Assembly (NCBI GenBank): GCA_035517655.1
Contig: DATIYJ010000066.1
Span: 1-47,031, forward strand
DNA length: 47,031 bases
Source: Nitrospiria bacterium
Lineage (GTDB): Bacteria; Nitrospirota; Nitrospiria; JACQBZ01
Direction of reading: 5' to 3'
The position numbers and the translations under genes were made by a program. This document shows, in pieces, positions 1 to 6,379 of the stretch. The first letter of the stretch is position 1; the number at the start of each line of letters is the position of its first letter. The notes under the pieces were generated by a model that saw only the letters and a list, made by a program, of their open reading frames with translations, was not told where the DNA came from and made no database searches.

Positions 1-1
1 T

Positions 2-139
2 CGGATATATACGAATGGAATTTATTTGTCAAGCGCAAAATGCAGGGTTGCTGTCCGCCCTTCGTCCCATGATGACGAAATATCGGAAGCGGATGTTGAA
101 GAAGCCAAAAAGTCGCTTTACGGCAAGATCGCGGTCTAA
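2..139 (+). pseudogene. 3' end of an antitoxin-like gene, cut by the window edge
   Basis: An open frame enters from the left edge and stops at a TAA at 137-139. Its last residues (DDEISEADVEEAKKSLYGKI and two more) are acidic and helical, like the C-terminus of a small antitoxin. A PIN-domain start codon follows 9 bases later, which is the usual antitoxin-toxin spacing. Whether the gene is intact upstream cannot be seen. The frame reads through the first 60 bases without a convincing start, so it may be a remnant like its partner. Confidence 0.4.
106..119 (+). repeat. 14-bp direct repeat, copy 1 (copy 2 at 196-209)
   Basis: CAAAAAGTCGCTTT occurs at 106-119 inside the antitoxin remnant and again at 196-209, exactly where the vapC remnant loses PIN similarity. 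It is a possible deletion or slippage junction. Confidence 0.6.
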
Positions 140-148
140 GAGACCGGC

Positions 149-307
149 ATGAACCACCTCACCGACACTAATGCCCTCCTCTGGCACTTCACCAACAAAA
201 AGTCGCTTTTGATTTTAAGGCCCCCTTCATTTGACGCGCCGATCGGAAATCTCGCCGGCAGGGGGTTTCAAAAAGACCTTGCCAAGCTCCCGAGATTTCA
301 GAGATGA
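149..307 (+). pseudogene. Truncated VapC-type PIN toxin
   Basis: ATG at 149 opens a 52-residue frame beginning MNHLTDTNALLWHFTNK. This is the first strand and first catalytic Asp (D6) of a PIN-domain RNase. After about residue 17 the similarity stops and the rest of the frame is unlike any PIN domain, so the other acidic active-site residues are missing. A full VapC is about 130 residues. The break coincides with a 14-bp sequence (196-209) that also occurs in the preceding antitoxin fragment (106-119), suggesting a repeat-mediated deletion. It cannot be an active nuclease. Confidence 0.55.
270..290 (+). repeat. Left direct repeat flanking the VapBC module
   Basis: AAAAAG, then two or one variable bases, then CTTGCCAAGCTCC. 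The right copy is at 1081-1100. The pair brackets the intact toxin-antitoxin operon and nothing else. Confidence 0.6.
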
Positions 308-319
308 GAAGGGTTTTTT

Positions 320-754
320 TTAATTCCAGGTTTCGAACCGAAACGGTTTGATCGAGGAGATGATTTGAAAGTCCTTGCTGTTTTGAGTAATCAGCGTCGC
401 GCCGATTCGCCGGCAGCAGAGCGCGATCAGGATATCGTTGATCAGCGCGAACCGCTTGGCTTTGAGATGGGGATGCTTGCGAATGATCTTCTGTCCGATC
501 ATCCCGGTTTCTTCCCAGTCCGGATAGAGGGGGTTGACGATTCGGTTCACGCGTTCGAACGGTTTGTAGAAGGCCCGGGCCCTTTTTACGGCCAGATCAT
601 GGAGGCAACCCAGGAGAAGTTCCTGAACAACGACGCTGCAGAAATAGGTGAAAGGGATCCGGCGGATGTAGTCGGCCTCGCGGCGGACGGCGAATTCGCG
701 GTCCCGCATGCATCGGATATAGATATTCGAATCGAAGACATACCTAACGGCCAT
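320..754 (-). CDS. VapC-type PIN-domain toxin (ribonuclease)
   Basis: 144 residues, a usual length for VapC toxins, which are Mg-dependent endoribonucleases that cut tRNA or rRNA when released from their antitoxin. The acidic PIN residues are visible: D8 in the first strand (YVFDSNIYI), E45 (VVVQELLLG), D107 (INDILIALC) and D128 (TQNSKDF). Its start overlaps the end of the upstream antitoxin frame by 11 bases, which implies translational coupling. The catalytic set looks complete, so the toxin should be functional. The exact RNA target cannot be read from the sequence. Confidence 0.8.
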   Translation of the reverse strand: MAVRYVFDSNIYIRCMRDREFAVRREADYIRRIPFTYFCSVVVQELLLGCLHDLAVKRARAFYKPFERVNRIVNPLYPDWEETGMIGQKIIRKHPHLKAKRFALINDILIALCCRRIGATLITQNSKDFQIISSIKPFRFETWN

Positions 755-938
755 TGAGATCCACGAGGCCGCCGTACCCCGCGTTCTCTTTCCAGGCCTT
801 CGCCGCTTCTTCCTGAAAGACGGCCATCTCCAGGGCCTTCTGGATCGCTTCCGTCTCCGATTTGGTTCCGAAAAGCTTCTGGGCCTTCTTGATCGTCGTT
901 TCGTCCAGCCAGTAATTTTTGCGCTTCAACTGTCCCAT
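744..938 (-). CDS. VapB-type antitoxin
   Basis: A 64-residue protein starting MGQLKRKNYWLDETTIKKAQ. I chose the ATG at 936-938 because a GAGGGAA ribosome-binding site lies just upstream. A 23-residue longer reading would run through the palindromic operator region and is unlikely. The N-terminal half resembles a ribbon-helix-helix DNA-binding segment (K-x-Y-W-L-D then a helix with SETEAIQKAL). The C-terminal tail would wrap around the PIN toxin. It is first in a two-gene minus-strand operon and overlaps the toxin gene. The complex probably represses its own promoter through the inverted repeat at 953-987. Confidence 0.7.
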   Translation of the reverse strand: MGQLKRKNYWLDETTIKKAQKLFGTKSETEAIQKALEMAVFQEEAAKAWKENAGYGGLVDLNGR

Positions 939-952
939 GGATTCCCTCACAA

Positions 953-987
953 ATGTACGTATATAAATATCATAGATATACGTACAT
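953..987. promoter_or_regulatory. Probable autoregulatory operator of the VapBC pair
   Basis: A perfect inverted repeat of 12 bp, ATGTACGTATAT (953-964) and ATATACGTACAT (976-987), separated by 11 AT-rich bases, lies 15 bp upstream of the antitoxin start. This position and symmetry are typical of sites bound by toxin-antitoxin complexes. Confidence 0.6.
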
Positions 988-1080
988 GTCAAGAGCCGAC
1001 GCCCCAATCGACTTCAGCATGGCCGCCCTCCCCTCTCTCCACGCCAAAAAGATCTAAAAATCTCATCCGCACCGCGTCTT

Positions 1081-1100
1081 AAAAAGGCTTGCCAAGCTCC
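1081..1100 (+). repeat. Right direct repeat flanking the VapBC module
   Basis: Partner of 270-290, sharing an exact 13-bp core CTTGCCAAGCTCC preceded by AAAAAG in both copies. This copy also supplies the -35 hexamer of the apparent pdxJ promoter, so it is probably the resident sequence and the left copy the duplicate. Confidence 0.6.
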
Positions 1101-1118
1101 AAAGAATTCTGCAATAAT
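1089..1118 (+). promoter_or_regulatory. Probable sigma-70 promoter of pdxJ
   Basis: TTGCCA (1089-1094), 18-bp spacer, AATAAT (1113-1118). Each hexamer matches consensus at 5 of 6 positions. Transcription would start near 1125, followed by a GGAG ribosome site before the pdxJ ATG at 1144. Confidence 0.55.
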
Positions 1119-1143
1119 GAAGCCGCTTAATTGGAGAAAATAA

Positions 1144-1863
1144 ATGGCCCGACTCGGAGTCAATATCGACCATGTCGCCACGTTGCGCCAGGCCCGTGGG
1201 GGGAACGAGCCCGACCCGATCGCGGCAGCCGTGCTGGTGGAACTGGCCGGCGCCGACGGCATCGTGGTCCATCTTCGCGAAGACCGCCGACATATTAAAG
1301 ACCGCGACCTGCACCTCCTTCGCGAAGTGATCCAGACCAAGCTGGACCTTGAAATGGCCCCGGTGGAAGAGATCGTCAAGATCGCGCTGGACGTGAAACC
1401 CCACATGATCACCTTCGTCCCGGAGCGCCGCGAGGAGCTCACGACCGAAGGGGGCCTCGACGTGTCCGGAATCCGGGAATCGCTCCGCGCCACGATCGCG
1501 CTTTTGCACGACGCGGGGATCGCGGTGAGCCTGTTCATCGAGCCGGACTTGGACCAGGTCAAGACCTCGCACCGGATCGGCGCCGATTACGTCGAAATCC
1601 ATACCGGTCGCTTCGTGAACGCCAAGTTGCAGAAGGATGAGGACGCCCAGCTCGAGGCGATCGAGCAGGCCGCCAAGCTGGCCTACAAACTGGGAATGGG
1701 CGTCAACGCCGGCCACGGTCTCAACTACCGGAACATCAAACGGCTTCTACCGATCCATGAAATCGTCGAGTACAACATCGGCCACAGCATCATCTCGCGG
1801 GCCGTGATGGTCGGAGTTCAACAGGCCGTGCGGGAAATGAAGGACGTGCTGAGCAAAGGCTGA
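1144..1863 (+). CDS. pdxJ: Pyridoxine 5'-phosphate synthase
   Basis: 239 residues, the normal length for PdxJ, which condenses 1-deoxyxylulose 5-phosphate with 3-amino-2-oxopropyl phosphate to make pyridoxine 5'-phosphate (DXP-dependent vitamin B6 route). The hallmark start LGVNIDHVATLRQARGG is present, followed by HLREDRRHIKDRDL (substrate loop), the catalytic Glu region TFVPERREELTTEGG, and the C-terminal glycine-rich phosphate site VNAGHGLNYRN. The ATG is preceded by TTGGAGAAAAT. acpS follows immediately, the same pdxJ-acpS pairing seen in many bacteria. Cytoplasmic octameric TIM barrel in the known family. Confidence 0.97.
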   Translation: MARLGVNIDHVATLRQARGGNEPDPIAAAVLVELAGADGIVVHLREDRRHIKDRDLHLLREVIQTKLDLEMAPVEEIVKIALDVKPHMITFVPERREELTTEGGLDVSGIRESLRATIALLHDAGIAVSLFIEPDLDQVKTSHRIGADYVEIHTGRFVNAKLQKDEDAQLEAIEQAAKLAYKLGMGVNAGHGLNYRNIKRLLPIHEIVEYNIGHSIISRAVMVGVQQAVREMKDVLSKG

Positions 1864-1868
1864 TTCCC

Positions 1869-2291
1869 ATTATCATCGGCATCGGGATAGATCTCGTGAA
1901 GAGCGCCCGCATCAAGGACGCCGTCCAGAAATGGGACAAGCGGTTCTTGAATCGAATCTTCACCCCCCTTGAACAGGAATACGCCTTCGCGCACAAGGTC
2001 CCCTATCTTCATCTGGCCGGGCGCTTCGCCGTCAAGGAGGCCGTCATGAAGGCGCTCGGCACCGGCTGGAGCCGCGGCGTCCGGTGGACCGAGATCGGCG
2101 TCGTCAACGAACCCGGCGATCCATCCGAAGGGTCGGCCAAAAGCGCGGGAACGGGCCGGCCGCGGGTGGAGGTGACCGGGAACGTCCGGCGGATGATGGG
2201 CGAGCGCGGCGTCAAGGCGATCCAGGTCAGCATCAGCCACGACACCGATTACTCCATCGCCCAGGTGGTCCTGATTGGAGAGGAAGGGTAA
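1869..2291 (+). CDS. acpS: Holo-[acyl-carrier-protein] synthase, probable ATT start
   Basis: AcpS transfers 4'-phosphopantetheine from CoA to acyl carrier protein. The family begins MIIGIGIDIV, where the Asp at position 8 binds Mg2+. Here that sequence is encoded (IIGIGIDLV), but no ATG, GTG or TTG lies upstream in frame. The first ordinary start, GTG at 1896, would delete the essential Asp. Starting at ATT 1869 gives 140 residues and an exact match to the family N-terminus, with AAAGG at 1855-1859 as ribosome site. ATC at 1872 or a CTG overlapping the pdxJ stop (1860) are alternatives. The second metal and CoA motif GRFAVKEAVMKALGTG and the SISHDTDYSIA region are intact. The gene lies 5 bases after pdxJ. 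Confidence 0.85.
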   Translation: MIIGIGIDLVKSARIKDAVQKWDKRFLNRIFTPLEQEYAFAHKVPYLHLAGRFAVKEAVMKALGTGWSRGVRWTEIGVVNEPGDPSEGSAKSAGTGRPRVEVTGNVRRMMGERGVKAIQVSISHDTDYSIAQVVLIGEEG

Positions 2292-2312
2292 GGTGGCGTC
2301 GGTGGTTTCTTC

Positions 2313-2369
2313 GTAGGGGCGGCCCGGCGGGTCGCCCGGATAAAGGGCGAGGCAACGCCTCGCCCCTAC
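2313..2369. repeat. GTAGGGGC-type palindromic intergenic repeat
   Basis: The element is bounded by inverted 9-mers GTAGGGGCG (2313-2321) and CGCCCCTAC (2361-2369). It contains a perfect 9-bp hairpin GGGCGAGGC-AAC-GCCTCGCCC (2345-2365). It fills the gap between acpS and nnr. A related copy is embedded in udg at 4607-4655. As RNA it would form a strong hairpin between the two genes. Confidence 0.75.
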
Positions 2370-2408
2370 ACCGCAGAACAGGGCCCCGAAATGCACAGGA
2401 TCCCCTAA

Positions 2409-3962
2409 ATGCTTGTCGTCACCGCCGAAGAAATGAAGCGGCTGGACCGCCGGACGATCGAGGAGTTTCAGATCCCCGCCGCCGTCCTGATGGAAAACGC
2501 CGGGCTGCGCGTCGTCGAGGAGATCGAAAAGACCTGGGGGCCCGCGGGCGGGAAGACCGTCACGGTCGCGGTCGGCAAAGGGAACAACGGCGGCGACGGC
2601 CTGGTGGTCGCAAGGCACCTTCTGGAGCGCCAGGCCCGCGTCCACGTTTTTCTGCTGACCCCGCCGGATCAAATGGCCGGCGAAACACGGGCCAACCTCG
2701 AACGCTATCAAAAAAGCTCCGGCCGGGTCCGCGTCGTGACCGAAGTGACGCCCGGCGACCTGGATCAGGCGCTGTCGCAGAGCGATCTGATCGTGGACGC
2801 CCTCTTCGGGACGGGGCTCTCGTCGCCCGTGGAAGGTGCGGCCGCACGGATGATCGCGGCGATCATCGCGTCGGGAAAACCGGTCGTCGCGGTGGACCTC
2901 CCGTCCGGAATCCATACCGACACCGGCCAGGTGATGGGAATCGCCGTGAAGGCGACGGTCACGGTGACCTTCGCGCTTCCCAAACGCGGGCTGCTGCTCT
3001 ATCCCGGATCAGACTATACCGGCCGTTTGAAGGTCGCGGACATCGGCATCCCGCCGGCGCTCGTCCGCCGGCTCTCCGGCGGGGTTCGGTGGATCACCGC
3101 GGCCGAGGTTTCGGAGGGGTTCGGCCCCCGGCCCTTGAACGCGCATAAAGGGACCTTCGGCCATGTGCTCGTGATCGCGGGTTCGGCCGGGAAAGGCGGC
3201 GCGGCCGTGATGGCCAGCCTCTCCGCGCTCCGGACCGGGGCCGGCCTGGTCACGCTCGCGCTCCCGTCCGGTCTCGAAGGGACCCTGCCCGACCGGCCGC
3301 TCGAGATCATGACGCTCCCGCTGCCCCAAACCGACGACCGGTCGCTGGGACGGGCCGCGCTGGAGCCGCTTTTGAAATTCGCCCAGGACAAATCGGTCGC
3401 GGCCGTCGGACCGGGGCTCTCCACCCATCCCGAGACGGCGTTTGTGGTCCACGGCCTGATCGAACAGCTCGCGATTCCGATGGTGATCGACGCCGACGGG
3501 CTGAACGTCCTGGCCGGCCGTCTGGATCTGCTCGCGCGGGCCCGCGCGCCGATCGTGCTGACGCCCCATCCCGGCGAGATGGCCCGCCTGATGGGATGGA
3601 GCAGCCAGGCGGTGCAGACCGACCGGCTCGGCACGGCGGCCGGCTTCGCGAAACGCCACGGTGTGACGGTTGTCTTGAAAGGCGCGCGGACGATCGTGGC
3701 CGATCCGGGGGGCGCCGCGACCTTCAATTCGACCGGCAATCCCGGGATGGCGACGGCCGGCACCGGGGACGTTTTGACCGGTATGATCGCCGGCCTGATC
3801 GCGCAGGGCCACAAACCCGAACAGGCGGCCCGGCTCGGAGTCTATCTGCACGGCCTGGCCGGGGATCTGGCCGCGGCCGAGATCGGCGAAGTCGGCCTTC
3901 TCGCGGGAGACCTGATCCGGCGGATTCCGGCCGCGATCACCCAAGTGACGGGCCTGAAATAA
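2409..3962 (+). CDS. nnr: Bifunctional NAD(P)H-hydrate epimerase / ADP-dependent dehydratase
   Basis: 517 residues joining the two halves of NAD(P)HX repair, as in E. coli YjeF. The N-terminal epimerase (about 1-215) shows VTAEEMKRLDRRTIEE, VLMENAG and GKGNNGGDGLVVARHL. The C-terminal ribokinase-like dehydratase (about 225-515) shows HKGTFGHVLVIAGSAGKGGA, VIDADGLN, LTPHPGEMARL and GNPGMATAGTGDVLTGMIAG. The enzyme restores hydrated NADH/NADPH made by heat or GAPDH side reactions. An AGGA site precedes the ATG. tsaE follows 3 bases later, the same neighbour pair found in many bacteria, so co-transcription is likely. Confidence 0.95.
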   Translation: MLVVTAEEMKRLDRRTIEEFQIPAAVLMENAGLRVVEEIEKTWGPAGGKTVTVAVGKGNNGGDGLVVARHLLERQARVHVFLLTPPDQMAGETRANLERYQKSSGRVRVVTEVTPGDLDQALSQSDLIVDALFGTGLSSPVEGAAARMIAAIIASGKPVVAVDLPSGIHTDTGQVMGIAVKATVTVTFALPKRGLLLYPGSDYTGRLKVADIGIPPALVRRLSGGVRWITAAEVSEGFGPRPLNAHKGTFGHVLVIAGSAGKGGAAVMASLSALRTGAGLVTLALPSGLEGTLPDRPLEIMTLPLPQTDDRSLGRAALEPLLKFAQDKSVAAVGPGLSTHPETAFVVHGLIEQLAIPMVIDADGLNVLAGRLDLLARARAPIVLTPHPGEMARLMGWSSQAVQTDRLGTAAGFAKRHGVTVVLKGARTIVADPGGAATFNSTGNPGMATAGTGDVLTGMIAGLIAQGHKPEQAARLGVYLHGLAGDLAAAEIGEVGLLAGDLIRRIPAAITQVTGLK

Positions 3963-3965
3963 AAA

Positions 3966-4493
3966 ATGAAGACACGCCGAACCCGTCGCGCCGGAACCGC
4001 GAAGAGGCCGAACCCGGTCCGGATCAGCCGGTCGCCGGAGGAGACCCGGGCCTTCGGAGAAGCGCTGGGACGGCGCCTGACCGGCGGCGAGTTGATCGCG
4101 CTGGAGGGAAACCTCGGCGCCGGAAAGACGCATTTCATTCAGGGACTGGCCCGCGGCTTGGAGATCACGGATGCGACGGTCACCAGCCCGACCTTCGTGT
4201 ACGTCCACGAATTCCGGGGACGGCGGCCGCTGGTCCATGTGGACCTGTTCCGGACGGAACGGGAATCGGACCTGTTCGACCTGGGTCTTTTTGAATATTT
4301 GGACGGTCCATGGGTCGTGGCGATCGAGTGGGCGGACAAGGCCGGACCCTCCCTGCCCGCCGAGCGATTGACGGTCCGGATGGTTCATCAAGACGACACG
4401 ACCCGGCGGATCGAGTTCGAAGCGAGCGGCCGACGGCATCTGGCGCTGCTCTCGGCATTTAATCAGCGCGCAAAGCGCGCGAGATCGAAATGA
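3966..4493 (+). CDS. tsaE: tRNA threonylcarbamoyladenosine biosynthesis ATPase TsaE
   Basis: 175 residues. TsaE is the ATPase that drives TsaB-TsaD catalytic cycles when t6A37 is added to ANN-decoding tRNAs. Walker A is GNLGAGKTH (G48-T55 core), followed by the family signatures VTSPTFVYVHEF, HVDLFR and VVAIEWADKAG. A basic N-terminal extension of about 20 residues (RRTRRAGTAKRPNP) is longer than in E. coli TsaE, so a later start is conceivable, although no better one is seen. The TGA overlaps the udg ATG (ATGA), indicating translational coupling. Confidence 0.93.
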   Translation: MKTRRTRRAGTAKRPNPVRISRSPEETRAFGEALGRRLTGGELIALEGNLGAGKTHFIQGLARGLEITDATVTSPTFVYVHEFRGRRPLVHVDLFRTERESDLFDLGLFEYLDGPWVVAIEWADKAGPSLPAERLTVRMVHQDDTTRRIEFEASGRRHLALLSAFNQRAKRARSK

Positions 4494-5344
4494 ATCCCGA
4501 AAAAGAATCCGAAAAGATTATTCTGGACAATGTACGCGCGTACATCCGAATGTATCAAGATTGGGGATTCGAAGGGGTGAATGCAAAATGGCCGGCCACG
4601 GTTTCCGTAGGGGTGCAGCCCCGCCTGCCGGACGGACAGGATGCGTCGCCCCTACCGACCACCGTCCGACCCGCCGCCGCTTCAAAATCCGACGCGCTGG
4701 CCGCCCTCCGCGACGAGATCGGCGACTGCGCGCGTTGCAAGCTGCACGCCAGCCGGACGCATCTCGTCTTCGGAACAGGCGATCCGGAGGCCGCACTGAT
4801 GTTCGTGGGGGAGGCCCCGGGGGAGGATGAAGACCGGCAGGGACTGCCCTTCGTGGGCAAGGCCGGGCAGCTCCTCACCCGCATCATCGAGGCCATGGGT
4901 TACCGGCGCGAGCAGGTCTATATCGCGAACATCATCAAATGCCGCCCGCCCCGAAACCGCAACCCGGAGCCGGACGAGATCGGGACCTGCTCCCCGTTTC
5001 TTTGGCGGCAGATCGGGATCATCCGGCCGAAGGTGATCTGCGCGCTGGGAACCTTCGCGGCCCAGACGCTTCTGGCCACCGAACAAAAAATTTCGCGGCT
5101 TCGCGGTCGCTTTCACGCGCTGCCGACGGTCTTTTCCGACGGCGCGCCGGCCGGGATCCGGGTCATGCCGACCTTCCACCCGGCCTACCTGCTGCGCAAC
5201 CCGGAGGATAAAAAACGCGTCTGGGAGGACATGCAGATGATCATGCAAGAACTTAACCTGGCCGGACGGGTGGCCGGAGGCGGGGCGCTGAAAATTCCCG
5301 TACCGGGGAATTTTAGTAAATCGAGAATGGAAAATGGAAAATAG
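4490..5344 (+). CDS. Family 4 (Fe-S) uracil-DNA glycosylase
   Basis: 284 residues. It removes uracil from DNA after cytosine deamination. Family-4 signs are motif [24 protein letters not shown], motif [10 protein letters not shown], and four spaced cysteines for a [4Fe-4S] cluster: [15 protein letters not shown] and TCSPF. The catalytic core starts near residue 65 ([11 protein letters not shown]). The N-terminal 64 residues are a variable linker, and residues 40-55 (starting [10 protein letters not shown]) are the translation of a palindromic repeat inserted in frame (4607-4655). The C-terminal tail after about residue 255 ([16 protein letters not shown]) looks non-conserved. It overlaps tsaE by 4 bases. 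Confidence 0.92.
   Translation: MNPEKESEKIILDNVRAYIRMYQDWGFEGVNAKWPATVSVGVQPRLPDGQDASPLPTTVRPAAASKSDALAALRDEIGDCARCKLHASRTHLVFGTGDPEAALMFVGEAPGEDEDRQGLPFVGKAGQLLTRIIEAMGYRREQVYIANIIKCRPPRNRNPEPDEIGTCSPFLWRQIGIIRPKVICALGTFAAQTLLATEQKISRLRGRFHALPTVFSDGAPAGIRVMPTFHPAYLLRNPEDKKRVWEDMQMIMQELNLAGRVAGGGALKIPVPGNFSKSRMENGK
4607..4655. repeat. GTAGGGG palindromic repeat translated in frame inside udg
   Basis: GTAGGGGTGCAGCCCC at the left end and GTCGCCCCTAC at the right end enclose CCTGCCGGACGGACAGG. The outer ends match the intergenic repeat at 2313-2369. The middle matches the repeat in mutS and at the end of recJ. Its 49 bp sit in the N-terminal linker of the glycosylase without breaking the frame. 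Confidence 0.7.
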
Positions 5345-5371
5345 GGGAACTCACCGGCCAGGTCTGTGGCA

Positions 5372-5411
5372 AAGCGAGGATCGGGCTTTGCCCGTCCGAG
5401 CGCGGGGTGCG
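5372..5411. repeat. Dispersed intergenic repeat, copy 1
   Basis: AAGCGAGGATCGGGCTTTGC followed by C/G-GTCCGAG and a G-rich run also occurs at 32853-32893, with few mismatches over about 40 bp. Here it lies in the 183-bp gap between udg and the HIT gene. The remainder of that gap (5412-5518) shows no gene, only GC-rich inverted segments. Confidence 0.55.
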
Positions 5412-5527
5412 GGGGCATGTGAGGACATTGTTTTTTCTTGGCCACAGCGGCCCCCGATAAAAATGCCGACGGATGGGGCTGCCGCAGGACAGGACCCGTC
5501 CGAGAAAAGATTCAATTCGGAGTCCCA

Positions 5528-6034
5528 ATGAAGCAGCTGTGGGCGCCCTGGCGCATGCCGTATCTGAAGGAAGGCCGGCCCAAGGGCTGCATCTTCTGCG
5601 CGAAAATCCGCCAGGACGACGACCGTTCCAACCTGATCCTGCACCGTGGAAAACATTCCTTCGTCATGATGAACCTTTATCCCTACAGCAACGGCCATCT
5701 CCTCGTCTCGCCCTACCGTCACGTCGGCTCGATCGAGGACCTCGATCCGACGGCGCTCACGGACCTGATGCGGGCCGCGCAACGGTCGCTCAAGGCGCTG
5801 CGCGAAACCTTCCGGCCGGACGCCTTCAACCTCGGGATCAACCAGGGCCGCGAAGCCGGGGCCGGGATCGAGTCGCACGTCCATCTCCACATCGTCCCCC
5901 GATGGAACGGCGACACCAACTTCATGCCGGTCCTGGCCGACACCCGCGTCATCCCGGAACAGCTGGCGTCCAGTTACGACAAGCTGCGCCCCCTCTTTCC
6001 ACCGGTCCGGAGAAAGGGCGGGGTGAAACGATGA
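5528..6034 (+). CDS. HIT-family hydrolase (Ap4A phosphorylase-like)
   Basis: 168 residues. The histidine-triad motif HVHLHIVPRW is near residue 120. The Zn-type cysteines of this subfamily lie near the start (GCIFCAKI), followed by LYPYSNGHLLVSPYRHV, a signature of bacterial HIT proteins related to AP-4-A phosphorylase. The family hydrolyses or phosphorolyses nucleotide-ribose phosphodiesters; the exact substrate is not readable. ATG at 5528 is chosen because CGGAG lies 6 bases upstream and the family starts MKQLWAPWRM. An upstream in-frame ATG at 5438 would add 30 non-conserved residues. The stop overlaps lapA (ATGA). Confidence 0.9.
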   Translation: MKQLWAPWRMPYLKEGRPKGCIFCAKIRQDDDRSNLILHRGKHSFVMMNLYPYSNGHLLVSPYRHVGSIEDLDPTALTDLMRAAQRSLKALRETFRPDAFNLGINQGREAGAGIESHVHLHIVPRWNGDTNFMPVLADTRVIPEQLASSYDKLRPLFPPVRRKGGVKR

Positions 6035-6360
6035 TCCGCATCCTGATTTTGATCCTGGTCCTGGCGGGGGCCTTCACCTTCATGATCGAGAACACCGAGC
6101 AGACGGTGCAGATCCGCTACCTGCTGGGCTATTCGACGCCGCCGCTTCCGGTCTACCAGCTCGTCGCCGGCGCCTTCATCGGCGGGATGCTCCTGACCGG
6201 CCTCCTGATTTTTCCGGAATGGATCCGGATGCGGCTGGAGCTGCGCCGCCAGCGCAAGGCCCTGCAGCGGATCGAGGAGCAGATGGACCGCCTCCGGCCG
6301 CCGAGCCCCGTCATGAGCTCCCGGGACCGGGAGGCCGTGGGCGAAGGAGAGGAGTCGTAA
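6031..6360 (+). CDS. LapA-domain (DUF1049) membrane protein
   Basis: 109 residues with two transmembrane helices (about 2-20 and 40-62) joined by the short loop FMIENTEQTVQIRYLLGYS. A basic, coiled-coil cytoplasmic tail (RMRLELRRQRKALQRIEEQMDRL) follows. This is the LapA/DUF1049 layout, which in E. coli works with LapB in controlling lipopolysaccharide assembly. No lapB-like gene lies next to it here, so only the family can be stated. Its ATG overlaps the HIT stop codon and mutS follows after 19 bases, so it is part of the same transcript. Confidence 0.8.
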   Translation: MIRILILILVLAGAFTFMIENTEQTVQIRYLLGYSTPPLPVYQLVAGAFIGGMLLTGLLIFPEWIRMRLELRRQRKALQRIEEQMDRLRPPSPVMSSRDREAVGEGEES

Positions 6361-6379
6361 ACAAAGCGGCGCGAGATTC

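Noticed and set aside
2084-3148. A 354-residue frame overlapping acpS and nnr
   Set aside because: Arg/Gly-rich alternative frame with no recognisable domain; the overlapped genes are certain.
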